Of a stretch of 33,372 nucleotides of DNA, positions 15,793 through 24,989 are shown one piece after another. The notes beneath the pieces were generated by a model. The model searched no databases, had not been told where the DNA came from, and worked only from the letters and a program-made list of their open reading frames with translations. Position 1 is the stretch's first letter. Each line of letters starts with the position of its first letter. This stretch comes from Lentisphaerae bacterium GWF2_49_21 (GTDB lineage Bacteria > Verrucomicrobiota > Lentisphaeria > Victivallales > GWF2-50-93), in contig MHBH01000030.1 in NCBI GenBank assembly GCA_001804805.1, positions 1 through 33,372 on the forward strand, read 5' to 3'. Both the position numbers and the translations under genes were made by a program.

Positions 15793-17010
15793 CTACTTTT
15801 GTGCGCGCGCAATCATCAGGATTGCTGAGGCGCTTTCCATTGACATCGTATGAATCATCATGCTCGAGGCTCCAGATGGGGCTTTTTCGAAATGGGCGCT
15901 CCAGTCCCACCCGTTCTCCTCGAAGATATCAATACAGTCCTTGAGATACTGGTCGGCCTGGGGCGCCCATTTCGCCACACCGAACTCACCGACGTAAACA
16001 GCAACTTTGTATTTCTTCTGGAAATCGATTGCCGGCTTGAGCTCTACCCTGATGCGCTCCTTGTCCCATAGTCCTCCGCCATGATCACCATAGACACCGG
16101 GCCATTTCTGGTTGGTCTCAAGATAGGCCTTTGCAAGATCGGTGTTCCGAATATCCGAAATTCCCTGATGCGTGTAGGCCTGCGGCTGATACAGATGTAT
16201 GGAGTAGATGATGCCCTCCCCTTTGAGCGGCTGGAAGGACTTGTACCCCCAGCACAGGCTTCCAGGGCCAGCTTCCACGATAATCGGATGTGTCGGATCC
16301 ACCTCCCTTATGGCATTGATGATTTTCTGGGACCATTCAGGCCATATCTTGGGATAGGATGGGAACGCGCCCCAGTCAAGCGGCTCGTTGAGTATGTCAT
16401 AGTAGATCTCCTGCTTGCGGTCTTTGCAGAACGAGGCCATTTCCTTCCAGAATTCCATCATCACATTCAGGTTTGTCTCATCGGTCCAGAAGTTGTATTT
16501 CTCCCCTGCCTTGGGTTTTGCCTTGTTCCTGTTTGGCACATCATGCAGATCCAGGACGACAGAAATGTCCAGCTGGGCAGCCTTGTCCAGCCATTCTGCA
16601 AGTTTCGGATGCTTGCCGCTTTTCGCTTCATCCATGAAATTGAACGTATTATCATTTCCCCAGGTGACCATCATGAGCCTTACAATGTTGACGTTCCAAT
16701 CCTTCTTAAGGTCTTCAAGATTCTTCAAGCTCAAACCGCTGACCGTAAAGCCGCGGTGCCTTTTGGTGGCTTGCGCAGTGTTTTCTGAAGGCGCAGGCTG
16801 TTTTACATCTGTTCTTGGTACGGTCTGAGCTACGTTTTCTAAAGGCATATTTGTTTTTAATTCTGATTTCTTTTCGCTTTCCACCGTATCGCCAGAAGAC
16901 ACAGCTTGTCCTGCATCAGGCCGCTGGGTACAAGCATATCCGAAAAGCAGAAGAACACTGGCTGAAAGAACGACAAGAGCTGAATTTATCGACAGGAATT
17001 TATTCTTCAT
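15793..17010 (-). CDS. GH5-family glycoside hydrolase lipoprotein (cellulase-like)
   Basis: 405 residues with GAGGG before the ATG. A lipoprotein signal ends LLFGYAC with Cys27, then a Ser/Thr/Glu/Pro-rich linker runs to about residue 80. The catalytic barrel shows VNIVRLMMVTWG, DLHD, the acid/base Glu209 in YYDILNEP, IHLYQPQAYTHQG, and the nucleophile Glu342 in VYVGEFGVAKW. These are the two GH5 retaining-mechanism glutamates. It should act on a beta-linked polysaccharide at the cell surface; which one cannot be told. It is followed after 40 bases by a small secreted protein gene, read after it if the spacing reflects an operon in the order secreted protein then GH5. Confidence 0.9.
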   Translation of the reverse strand: MKNKFLSINSALVVLSASVLLLFGYACTQRPDAGQAVSSGDTVESEKKSELKTNMPLENVAQTVPRTDVKQPAPSENTAQATKRHRGFTVSGLSLKNLEDLKKDWNVNIVRLMMVTWGNDNTFNFMDEAKSGKHPKLAEWLDKAAQLDISVVLDLHDVPNRNKAKPKAGEKYNFWTDETNLNVMMEFWKEMASFCKDRKQEIYYDILNEPLDWGAFPSYPKIWPEWSQKIINAIREVDPTHPIIVEAGPGSLCWGYKSFQPLKGEGIIYSIHLYQPQAYTHQGISDIRNTDLAKAYLETNQKWPGVYGDHGGGLWDKERIRVELKPAIDFQKKYKVAVYVGEFGVAKWAPQADQYLKDCIDIFEENGWDWSAHFEKAPSGASSMMIHTMSMESASAILMIARAQK

Positions 17011-17050
17011 ATATAAAACCCTCTAAAAGATTATTGTTTAACAGTTGACT

Positions 17051-17551
17051 TCACTTGCCATTTTCGACAACTTCAATCCTCAGCTTCTCGATGCGAATAG
17101 CTCCGCCGAATTGGACGCCTAAGATAAGGCGGTAGTCGGCGTCTTTGAGCAAGGCGGTGAACTCCTTATGTCCTTTAGCTCCGGCGGCATCGCTCCAGAA
17201 CTCCAGTCCTTTATCCTTTTTCGCATCGCCTCCTGTCCGGAGCAGATGGTAGAACTTCGTCTTCCCGTCTTTGACATTCTTTATGACGTAGTCGTATGAG
17301 ATCTTGTAGCTTTTGCCAGCTTCCAGCACGAGATTTGCAGGAACACTGACGATGAACTCATGCCACTCGACATTGTCTTTCGTGGTGTCGACCTCGACGC
17401 CTCCTGCGACCGCTACCGCATCATTCTGCAGCAAAAAGCGTTCATCTCCATTGGTAAGCGGACCATCCAAGAGTGCGGCGGCCTCAGTACTCAACGCTAT
17501 TCCTGCGGCAACAGCGACTGAGATTGAGAGCAAAAGCAGTTTCTTGTGCAT
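17051..17551 (-). CDS. Small secreted beta-sandwich protein, possibly carbohydrate-binding
   Basis: 166 residues from ATG 17551, which has GAGG at good spacing; the ATG at 17557 would abut that site. A signal peptide (LLLLSISVAVAAGIALS) is followed by a ~140-residue domain with VEWHEFIVSVP, KSYKISYDYVIKN and IRIEKLRIEVVENGK. The last segment is typical of the final strand of jelly-roll carbohydrate-binding modules, but I cannot name the family. It lies 40 bases upstream of the GH5 gene on the same strand, consistent with a glycan-related role. Confidence 0.7.
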   Translation of the reverse strand: MHKKLLLLSISVAVAAGIALSTEAAALLDGPLTNGDERFLLQNDAVAVAGGVEVDTTKDNVEWHEFIVSVPANLVLEAGKSYKISYDYVIKNVKDGKTKFYHLLRTGGDAKKDKGLEFWSDAAGAKGHKEFTALLKDADYRLILGVQFGGAIRIEKLRIEVVENGK

Positions 17552-17621
17552 AAACATCCTCTTCTGTTATTATAATAATCATCCCTAAAACTATTTTTTT
17601 AAAAGCTCTTTCATGGCCAGG

Positions 17622-18368
17622 TCAATGATGCCTGTACTCAAATTCAGGAGCGGAAGGCAGAACCTGCGTCCCCCAATGATAGACGGTCTTTGATTCCTCG
17701 TAACCCACCCAGTTGGCGTGTCCGTCGGCAAATACCACATTGAATCCTTTGGGGAAGCAATAGAAATACGTCTTGAATGAAGGATTGTCGGGATATGGCT
17801 GGTAGAATTTCCCTTTCCCGAATTTTGTATGATTCGCCCTCCAGCTGTCTGAAAAGGAATAGATGAGATCCTGCATCATGACGTCGTTGGGGGTCCAGCG
17901 CTTGATCGAGGGCGGCAGATAGAACCTGCCAGATACAAGTGGACCTCCAGCCCAATATTCATATTGGGAGGTACACCAGTCTTTTGTGTTATTCGGATCG
18001 TCGATCCTCGTTGATTCCTCTACGGCCGGACACATCCAGATATTCAAGTTGATATAGGTGTTGAAGGATATCCTGAGATCAAATGGGAAGGGATATACAG
18101 CGACGCGATTCATGTATATCGCCGGATACGCCCCGTCCTCCTGCATACCCCCCATCGGCACGTTGCTGTCAAAATCCGAAGCGTATGACAGGATTCCAAT
18201 TCCGCATTGCCTGAGATTTGACATGCAGGCTCCCTGCTTGGCTGCAATTTTGGCATTTGCCAGCGCCGGCAGGATCAGTGCCGCGAGTATTGCGATGATC
18301 GCAATAACCACCAACAGTTCGATAAGCGTAAAAGACATGCTACATGTCGGACGGCGTATGTTTTTCAT
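17622..18368 (-). CDS. Type II pseudopilin-like protein (prepilin leader, H-X9-DG-like C terminus)
   Basis: 248 residues with GGAGATGCTCGC before the ATG. A prepilin leader has the cleavage/methylation signature [20 protein letters not shown], then the helix [20 protein letters not shown] and a globular domain. The C-terminal part has [17 protein letters not shown], the DGH motif common in the large pseudopilin-like families of Lentisphaerae and Planctomycetes. The ATG overlaps the TGA of the GntR gene (ATGA), so the two are translationally coupled. Its role, pilus component or secreted sugar-related protein, is not known for this family. Confidence 0.9.
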   Translation of the reverse strand: MKNIRRPTCSMSFTLIELLVVIAIIAILAALILPALANAKIAAKQGACMSNLRQCGIGILSYASDFDSNVPMGGMQEDGAYPAIYMNRVAVYPFPFDLRISFNTYINLNIWMCPAVEESTRIDDPNNTKDWCTSQYEYWAGGPLVSGRFYLPPSIKRWTPNDVMMQDLIYSFSDSWRANHTKFGKGKFYQPYPDNPSFKTYFYCFPKGFNVVFADGHANWVGYEESKTVYHWGTQVLPSAPEFEYRHH

Positions 18369-19828
18369 GCGAGCATCTCCTTTTTCAAGCTGTTTTGCGA
18401 CGTGAAGTGCGACAGGATGCCGGAGGCAAATGACAGATATTCCTCCGCTGCGGAGGCATCAAGGCGCATCTTGTTGCTGTCCAGGCGACGCTTGAAAATC
18501 TCGTTCAACTTGTTGGTGAGTGCTTCATCCTCCATGCAATGCGGCTCAAGGCTTGTAAATAGGGCATCGTAAAACGGCTCCATCCCAGGATTCGTCTGGA
18601 GAAATCTCCGGGAGAGCTGAGGATCGGCAGGAAGACACCCGAAACGCCAGGCCAATTGTTCGCATATGGCCGGACTGAAAAGCGCATCCAGTAAACGTAT
18701 AACTTCCATGCCTGCCTTTTTTTTATCATCAGGCAGCATCAGGGAGAGCAACTCGGTACCGCACGCTGAGAACCTGGGACGTCTGGCTGATGGAACCGGA
18801 AACGGGAGGAAACGACAACGCATTTCCGGACGGAACTTACTGATGTCGCGCGGATACCAGGAGCCTGCCTGCAGGCTGAAGAGATATTTGCAGGAAACAA
18901 ATGGGTCCGGAGCCTGATTTGCAACAGTCTCCATCATCCCGCCGTCAAGCAGTCCTTCAACAAAGGCAAAGAATTCATTGAGCCCGCGCCGAAACTCTTC
19001 GTCCTGGACAGCCCATGGTTCGCCATCCATCGCCATGAAATAAAAGGCTTCGACGCTACTTATGAAATCCCGATGATAACCATAAAATGCTGAAAGATCA
19101 TGGTATCCCTTTGAATCGCGCCATTCGGTGAAAATGCGTCCCCAGTGAAATAGTTCCGACCAAAGCCGTGGAGGATGTGCTACATCAAGCCCGGCCTTTT
19201 CTGCAAGATCCACATTTATTGCAAAACAGGTGCTAGTGTATAGATATGGGCATCCAAAATATTTCATCTCTCCATGCAGGCCATTGAAGAGCCACTTGAG
19301 GTTATCCGGCATCCGGTCAACACGCTCATCCATGTGTGCAATGGACTCCAGAGGGGCAAGCAGTCCTTCTTTCGCCATTTCCGCGGTCTGGTTCCTGGAG
19401 TTGAGTATCACAAACGGTTTTCTATAGTATTCTATCAGACGACGCGCCTGCTCAGGTTCAAGCGATGGCTTGTCCAAAACTAAAATCTTGATTTTCAAAC
19501 CAGGCAGTTCCAGAGAGAGACTTCTACGCAATTCCGAAAGACCTATGTTGATTCCAAAGTGGCTGGGCACGACGAAAACAATGTCCGGGTTGCCCTCAGA
19601 ACTATCAGCGGTAACTTTGCCACAGACATAATTCCCGCTGCCATGACGCTTGACTATATATCCCTGTTCGACAAGCATTGCCAGTGCGCGACGAACGCTT
19701 GTATCACTCGCATTGTATTGTTTTATCAGCTGCCTTTCAGGGGGTAGTTTTGCGCCGGGCCGAAAATGCATTACATTTATCTTTGATAAGATGTCTTCGT
19801 ATATCTGCTGATAGACTTGCTTAGCCAT
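18365..19828 (-). CDS. GntR-type regulator fused to a solute-binding-protein-like domain
   Basis: 487 residues from ATG 19828 (AAAGGTG upstream); longer in-frame starts cross the promoter. Residues 1-72 are a GntR winged helix ([53 protein letters not shown]). The remaining ~400 residues look like an extracellular solute-binding protein of the sugar ABC type without a leader ([46 protein letters not shown]-like [11 protein letters not shown]). The second domain probably senses a small ligand, likely a sugar, in the cytoplasm. It is coupled to the pseudopilin gene and probably controls it and perhaps itself, given the dyad in its own promoter. Confidence 0.9.
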   Translation of the reverse strand: MAKQVYQQIYEDILSKINVMHFRPGAKLPPERQLIKQYNASDTSVRRALAMLVEQGYIVKRHGSGNYVCGKVTADSSEGNPDIVFVVPSHFGINIGLSELRRSLSLELPGLKIKILVLDKPSLEPEQARRLIEYYRKPFVILNSRNQTAEMAKEGLLAPLESIAHMDERVDRMPDNLKWLFNGLHGEMKYFGCPYLYTSTCFAINVDLAEKAGLDVAHPPRLWSELFHWGRIFTEWRDSKGYHDLSAFYGYHRDFISSVEAFYFMAMDGEPWAVQDEEFRRGLNEFFAFVEGLLDGGMMETVANQAPDPFVSCKYLFSLQAGSWYPRDISKFRPEMRCRFLPFPVPSARRPRFSACGTELLSLMLPDDKKKAGMEVIRLLDALFSPAICEQLAWRFGCLPADPQLSRRFLQTNPGMEPFYDALFTSLEPHCMEDEALTNKLNEIFKRRLDSNKMRLDASAAEEYLSFASGILSHFTSQNSLKKEMLA

Positions 19829-19852
19829 AACAATCACCTTTATTTGTGAATC

Positions 19853-19891
19853 ATTATAACATAAGCAAACACTTATGTCAATAGTGCTTGC
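19853..19891 (-). promoter_or_regulatory. Consensus sigma-70 promoter with dyad operator in the spacer
   Basis: On the minus strand TTGACA (19881-19876), a 17-bp spacer and TATAAT (19858-19853) form a near-perfect vegetative promoter for the GntR/pseudopilin unit. The spacer is filled by the dyad ATAAG, six bases, CTTAT (19861-19876). A partial inverted copy (GCAAGCACTAT read on the minus strand) lies at 19881-19891. Repression by the encoded GntR protein at this dyad is an inference. Confidence 0.75.
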
Positions 19892-19967
19892 TAATAAACA
19901 ATCAATTATTTTGTCAAACAGGCGCAACAACTTAATAATACAGTGTTTATATTGTTTTTATCTTTAC

Positions 19968-20166
19968 GCATGGAATGCGTTGAATAACATAGCCTATGGT
20001 TTCAACCATAGGGATCGAATCCAAAAATATTCGCCCTGTAGGGGCGAAATATATTCCGTCCCTACAGGACGTATAATTTTCCCATATATATCCTGTGGTT
20101 GAAACCACAGGCTGTATTATTCAATCCCTTCAGGATTCATCAGGACAGATATCTGGATATAACATG
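19968..20166. repeat. Dispersed palindromic repeat, family 2, long copy
   Basis: An inverted homologue of 9654-9791. It contains two imperfect copies of the hairpin type CCTGTGGTTGAAACCACAGG (at about 19995-20013 as CCTATGGTTTCAACCATAGG and at 20092-20113) with GCCCTGTAGGGGCG and GTCCCTACAGGAC hairpins between them. The outer ends are GCATGGAATGCGTTGAATAA and CAGGATTCATCAGG. Together with the promoter above it fills the 356-bp gap 19829-20184. Confidence 0.82.
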
Positions 20167-20184
20167 GTAAACATTGCAGAAACA

Positions 20185-21327
20185 CTATCTCTGGTATATG
20201 GGCAGCTGGTGGTATGTGACGCTTAGCGCCAGGACAGCCATCGCCGTTGCATAGCATGGCCCCGGCTGTGTCTCATGCTGTCCGATCGGCGGCCAGGAAC
20301 CGTCCTCCTTCTGAAGCTTCAGGAGAGTCCCGTAGATCTTCGGAGCAAACTTCTCCCACTGGTCATCTCCGAGCTGGAACATGCCTTGTGCAAAATAATA
20401 ATGCGCATAGTAGAAGAACGGTATCTCATGTGTCTTGTTCACGTCATATTTTGAGGAAATGTATTCTCCTGCCTTGATCGTTGCATCTTCGCGATGACGG
20501 CTGCAAAGTTCGAGGCAGAGAAGCGCCACTCCGGTCTGCGCTATGGTCGCCCCTCCTCCGGGCTGATATGCAAATCCGCCGTCCTGCGCCCGGCACTTCA
20601 TGATGAAACGGACCGCATCCTCAATCGCCTCCTTTGGAACCGGCGCACCGTTGTTTCGGGCAGACCGCAGCGCCATCAACGCCCAGCCTGAATGCGACAG
20701 ATCACTGTCGTTGCTGTTCCGTTCATAACGCCATCCGCCGCGGTGCGCGTCCTGTTTCTGCACCCGCTGCGCGTCCAGGATGATCCTAAGGGCCTTGCCA
20801 AGGGCCGCATCAACCTTTTTCTGGCGCTCGGGATTCAGCATTCCGGAAACTTCCGAAAGCATCAGCGTTGAAATGTTGTGGCTGTACATCTGTCCGCCGC
20901 CATGCCCGATCAAACTGCCGTCTGGCGACTGCGACGCCAGTACAAAGTCTATCCCCCTGTCTATCGTTTCGCCGTATGGAGCAAGGCCCGGACTGTATCC
21001 ACGGGCAAGATAAGCCATTACACAAAGAGAAGTGATCGCCGTATTCTTCGCCATTCCTCCGGGGAACGAACCGTCTGGCAGCTGGGATTTTGCGAGATAC
21101 GCAAGCGCCCTGTCAACAGAGTCGTCAAAGGACTTCTGGTACTGCGGATCCTGCTTGAACACCTTTTCCGCCGCGGAACTGCTGTTTCCTGAAGCAAAGA
21201 GTACGGCAAAGGCTAATAGGATTGAGGAGGCAATTTCAAAATTTCCTCTCTTGAGCTGATTTCTAAAGTTGGAAATTGGAAATTGAGTGTTGGATATTGG
21301 GTGTTCGCAGATTTTATTCATAATCAT
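20185..21327 (-). CDS. Prenyltransferase/squalene-cyclase-like alpha-toroid repeat protein
   Basis: 380 residues. A hydrophobic signal segment (IASSILLAFAVLFASG) is preceded by an unusual 30-residue extension. The mature part has (alpha/alpha)-toroid repeats of the terpene-cyclase/prenyltransferase type: SQLPDGSFPGGMAKNTAITS, SQSPDGSLIGHGGGQMYSHN, GGWRYERNSNDSDLSHSGWA, AQDGGFAYQPGGGATIAQTG, QKEDGSWPPIGQ. No DxDD cyclase motif is seen, so enzymatic cyclisation is unlikely. It is an exported protein that closes the MoxR operon, overlapping the previous gene by ATGA. Similar proteins accompany such operons in Planctomycetes and Lentisphaerae; the function is unknown. Confidence 0.88.
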   Translation of the reverse strand: MIMNKICEHPISNTQFPISNFRNQLKRGNFEIASSILLAFAVLFASGNSSSAAEKVFKQDPQYQKSFDDSVDRALAYLAKSQLPDGSFPGGMAKNTAITSLCVMAYLARGYSPGLAPYGETIDRGIDFVLASQSPDGSLIGHGGGQMYSHNISTLMLSEVSGMLNPERQKKVDAALGKALRIILDAQRVQKQDAHRGGWRYERNSNDSDLSHSGWALMALRSARNNGAPVPKEAIEDAVRFIMKCRAQDGGFAYQPGGGATIAQTGVALLCLELCSRHREDATIKAGEYISSKYDVNKTHEIPFFYYAHYYFAQGMFQLGDDQWEKFAPKIYGTLLKLQKEDGSWPPIGQHETQPGPCYATAMAVLALSVTYHQLPIYQR

Positions 21328-24300
21328 CTTCCCTCCATGCCGCGTTTAGAGAGCTCCTCGAAATATCTTCTGATTATCTCCCTGTATTCCTCGGGCCCTT
21401 CGCTCGCCGACGACTGCAGTATCTCGCTCCGGAGGTTTCCCGGAAGCCTGAGCCAGTCATCATACTTTATCCCCATGCGCCTGGCGATCTCATCGAATCC
21501 CGGAGGCGCCTTTTTCGCGTTGTCGTTCCTGCCGCCTGAGGAGACCGATGACATCTTGCCCGGTGTCGTATTGATCCCAGCCTTCGCCGCCATGGCCATC
21601 GCCTCCTGCGCGGCAGAGTTCAATGATTCCGCAGACTGTATCGCGTCGATCGCGTCCTGCCCGACGGCCGCCTTCCTCGCAAGTGCTGACGCGGCCGGAA
21701 GATCAGGTTCGCCTTCCTTTGACTGCGCCTGCTGTGCTGGAAGATTTTTCGCGGCATCGTCAATCGCCTTCTGCGCCTCCGCCATCTTAGCGGCCGCCTG
21801 ATCTAGTGATTTCGCGGAAGAATCCTGGGCCTGCTTCAATTCGTTCGGAAGATTACCGGAAGGATTTTTCTTCGGATCCAGTTTCATCTGCCGTGACTCC
21901 TCCGCCATTTTCCCAAGTGATTTTCCGGCGTTGTCGGCGTTCTGCAGCGCGCCCTGCAGATTGTTTTCACCTTCGGCGGCAAGCTGCTGGCTTTTCTGCG
22001 GGAGATTCAGCTCCCTTGCATTCATCTGGAACGCCTGGGCATCCTTCTTGAGCTCTTCAGCCCTCTTCTCAATGTTCTCCTGCTGCGCGACGAGATTTTC
22101 GAGCGGTGTCCCGTTGGCAAGCGCACCTATCTCCTTCTGGAGCATCTCCTGGGCCTGGGCAACATCACCCGCTTTTTTCGCAAGCTGGGAGACAGGCGAA
22201 TGCGCCGGAGAGTTTTTACCTGAATCATCCTTGCCCCCGTCGATCTGCGACGCAGCTGCTGCTTCAAGCCTGTCTGTCAATGTATTCAATTCCTTTGCCG
22301 CTTCGGCAGCATTCTTCACGGCTGAACCCAGATCCGAATTATGCAGCGAATCCTTCGCCTTGCCGGTGGAATCCTTCGCTTCGCCTGCGATCTTGCTTTC
22401 AGACGGAAGCTCCTTGGCAACCTGCGCCGCAATGGACTTCGCCTCCTCTGCCACAGCAGCCTGGCGCTTCTCAAGTTCCGCTGTCTGCGCACGCATCTGC
22501 GCTTCCATGCTCTCGCCCTTCTCCTTCAGCAGTCCGGCCGTCTTTTCCTTCAGCATATTTGATTTTGCGAGTTCCGCAGCCGTGTTCTGCTGTTCCGCGA
22601 GTTCACCCAGTTTCTTGTCAAGCTTCTGCATTTCGGAAATCTTCTGTGCGCTTTCGGCAAGACGTTTCTGGTCTTCGTTGAGCTTGCGCGTCTCCTCTGC
22701 GATCCTGCCTGCCTCCTGCAGCTCCGCAGAATTCTTCAGCGCCGAAAGTGGAGCCTGCTCCCTTGCGAGTTTCGCAAGCGTGTCGGCCAGATTGTCCTGC
22801 CGTTTCTTCCATTCTTCGAGCTTCTTCTTTAGTTCAGGATCCATGTTCGCGGCATTTTCCGCGGCGGCCTGGAGCTTGTCGATATCCAGTTTCTGCTTTG
22901 CAAGATCCTCCTGCCTGTTCGCAAGATTTTCAATTTCAACGGCATGCTCCATCGCCTTCGAGGCGGTCTCGGATTTCTTCAGCATGTCATCGATCGCGGC
23001 GATTGCCTTGTCAATATTCTTCGTTATGTCCTCAAGAAGCTTATTGCGCTCCTCCGGACTCTCGGCAAGAGTCAGCTGGTCGGTAAGCCCTTTCGCCTTT
23101 GAAAGCTCCGCATCATGCAGCTCGTTGATCTTCTTCGAGACATCGTCGAAGAATCCGTCGGAAAGCTTTTCAGACAGATTCCTGAGCGTGGCATCTCCAT
23201 TCGCCAGGTTCTCCCTGAGAACTCCTGTCCGTTCAGACAATTGTTCCGGCTTCTTCTCGTTCTTCGATGCGACCTCCTTCACAAATGGAACCTTCTGCTT
23301 CGACTCCTCGAGCTCCCTCTTCGCCTGCTGGAGCTGGTTCTTCAACGCCTCCTCCTGCGACTGCAGGGCCTGCTCCTTGAACGATTTCGCGTTGTCGTCG
23401 ATCACAAGCACGTACTGTTCGGAAAAACCTTTCTGGGCCCCCTTGAGATTCTCCGGAAGATTGTCCGAAACCACGAGCTGGAACATCAGGCGCCTGACGC
23501 CGCGCAGATCCGAATCCGTCAGGTTTATCACCGGATTTCCTTCAAATTTCCTGAGCGGCTCCTTCTCCGAGGGATTCTTCGGAAGCGCTACGTTTCTCGG
23601 CATGAGCTTCACGGAATCCTTCTCATATAATATTTCAACAGACTTCAGCCCTACGTCATCAGTCGCGAAAAAATAAAACGGGAAATGATCGTCCGGCCTG
23701 AGACGGATTTCCTTCTGCGGGAGATTCGTTATCACAATAACCGGGGGAATGTCCGCCAGCGCCTGCACTGCACGTTCAAACTTCGTATTCTTAAGGCCGT
23801 GATCATCTGTAAGCTGTATGGAATAGATCCCCGCCAGACCGGAAGTCAGCGGCAGGCGGAACACGATCCGGCATTCACCGCTGCGGCTCATGTCCGGTTC
23901 TCCCTGTATCGACACCGGTTTCGCAGCCTCTATCTTCATGACAGCGGATGAACATGGCTTGTTGACCTTTATTGAAATTGTCGCGACGGATCCGGCAAGA
24001 GCGGATACTGTTCCGGTTGAATTAGCCTCCACCTTCTGCGGCAGGCATGAATATTCCGGATAGTCGATCTTCAGATCAAGGCTTTCAACTACTGGAGGAG
24101 TAACAGCGGTCACCCTGTAATATTTCGTAATCGCGTCATCCGCCTGTACGCGGTATGTGAAATTCCTTTCGACGGATGTCACTGCAAATGTGAAGCACTG
24201 GGCCTTGTCCTTTTCAAGCTGCTGGGTCCGTCTCATGTCATCGTCAGATACGCGACCATCGTCCAGAGTCCTCTGGATTTTCGCCGACCTGATTCCTCCT

Positions 24301-24989
24301 CTGGCGGACGAGAGGTTGATCTCAAGGCGTTCCCCGCGCGGCACGAAGACGTCGCCAGGCCTGACCTCAAGGTCGAGTGCCATGATGTTCGGAAGGTTTG
24401 CGAACGGCGCAGTCGCACGCGCCAGGAGGAACGAGGCCTTCCTCGGGAAAACTGCGAATATCGCAGCCATGATCAGGATGAAAGCGGCGGCGGCGGCGAA
24501 GAACGGGAGGGCGGCCTTCATTGAGATTTCGTTCTTGGGCTTGAGGCTTTCCGCGTCGGCGGTGGCTGCCTCCGTGAGAGCGTCGATCAATTTCTGCGAA
24601 CCTCGCACGTTCGCATCATCCGAAGTGGTCAGGAGCTCCACTGCGGAACTGAGGCGTTCCTGCATTTCCGGATGGTGCGCCTCGATCATGTGTGCGAGAC
24701 CCGCAAGGGTGAATGAACGCGCAAAAGGAGCAACAAGGAACACATATATCGCGGCTGCGGTGCCGATGTATATCACCGCCGAAATCATCCAGCGCGTGAT
24801 CGGCGACACTATCAGGATTCCCGCGTCCAGTCCCATAGCAATCAATGTCATTCCGACAAAAACCGCGATGACAGCGCATATTCCGCGGATCAGGATCACC
24901 TTCCTCGTCCTGCCCAGCAGCTGCCGAAGCGCCTTGGCAATCGGTAGGGGTATGGATTCAAGCCGTGTTTGAAGCTTATGTTTTTTCAT
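21324..24989 (-). CDS. Large membrane coiled-coil protein (DUF4175-like)
   Basis: 1221 residues from ATG 24989, which overlaps the TGA of the gene before; an ATG at 25019 lies deeper in that gene. Two membrane segments near residues 35-85 (VILIRGICAVIAVFVGMTLI) and a third near 165 (ALPFFAAAAAFILIMAAIFA) are followed by Ig-like beta regions to about residue 530 (VVESLDLKIDYPEYSCLPQK). About 550 residues of Ala/Lys/Glu/Gln-rich coiled coil follow to about residue 1110 (EEALKNQLQQAKRELEESKQ). The C terminus is short and globular (RRMGIKYDDWLRLPGNLRSE). DUF4175-type proteins are known neighbours of MoxR/vWA operons. It probably spans the periplasm as a scaffold; this is inferred. Confidence 0.85.
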   Translation of the reverse strand: MKKHKLQTRLESIPLPIAKALRQLLGRTRKVILIRGICAVIAVFVGMTLIAMGLDAGILIVSPITRWMISAVIYIGTAAAIYVFLVAPFARSFTLAGLAHMIEAHHPEMQERLSSAVELLTTSDDANVRGSQKLIDALTEAATADAESLKPKNEISMKAALPFFAAAAAFILIMAAIFAVFPRKASFLLARATAPFANLPNIMALDLEVRPGDVFVPRGERLEINLSSARGGIRSAKIQRTLDDGRVSDDDMRRTQQLEKDKAQCFTFAVTSVERNFTYRVQADDAITKYYRVTAVTPPVVESLDLKIDYPEYSCLPQKVEANSTGTVSALAGSVATISIKVNKPCSSAVMKIEAAKPVSIQGEPDMSRSGECRIVFRLPLTSGLAGIYSIQLTDDHGLKNTKFERAVQALADIPPVIVITNLPQKEIRLRPDDHFPFYFFATDDVGLKSVEILYEKDSVKLMPRNVALPKNPSEKEPLRKFEGNPVINLTDSDLRGVRRLMFQLVVSDNLPENLKGAQKGFSEQYVLVIDDNAKSFKEQALQSQEEALKNQLQQAKRELEESKQKVPFVKEVASKNEKKPEQLSERTGVLRENLANGDATLRNLSEKLSDGFFDDVSKKINELHDAELSKAKGLTDQLTLAESPEERNKLLEDITKNIDKAIAAIDDMLKKSETASKAMEHAVEIENLANRQEDLAKQKLDIDKLQAAAENAANMDPELKKKLEEWKKRQDNLADTLAKLAREQAPLSALKNSAELQEAGRIAEETRKLNEDQKRLAESAQKISEMQKLDKKLGELAEQQNTAAELAKSNMLKEKTAGLLKEKGESMEAQMRAQTAELEKRQAAVAEEAKSIAAQVAKELPSESKIAGEAKDSTGKAKDSLHNSDLGSAVKNAAEAAKELNTLTDRLEAAAASQIDGGKDDSGKNSPAHSPVSQLAKKAGDVAQAQEMLQKEIGALANGTPLENLVAQQENIEKRAEELKKDAQAFQMNARELNLPQKSQQLAAEGENNLQGALQNADNAGKSLGKMAEESRQMKLDPKKNPSGNLPNELKQAQDSSAKSLDQAAAKMAEAQKAIDDAAKNLPAQQAQSKEGEPDLPAASALARKAAVGQDAIDAIQSAESLNSAAQEAMAMAAKAGINTTPGKMSSVSSGGRNDNAKKAPPGFDEIARRMGIKYDDWLRLPGNLRSEILQSSASEGPEEYREIIRRYFEELSKRGMEGR

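Noticed and set aside
20185-21327. Functional squalene or terpene cyclase
   Set aside because: The toroid repeats are present but no DxDD catalytic motif is seen, the protein is short, and it is exported.
21931-23676. 581-residue plus-strand open frame, Ser/Phe/Cys-rich
   Set aside because: It is the antisense shadow of the Ala/Glu/Lys-rich coiled-coil gene at 21324-24989; the composition is what such a strand gives, and no ribosome binding site or family motif is seen.
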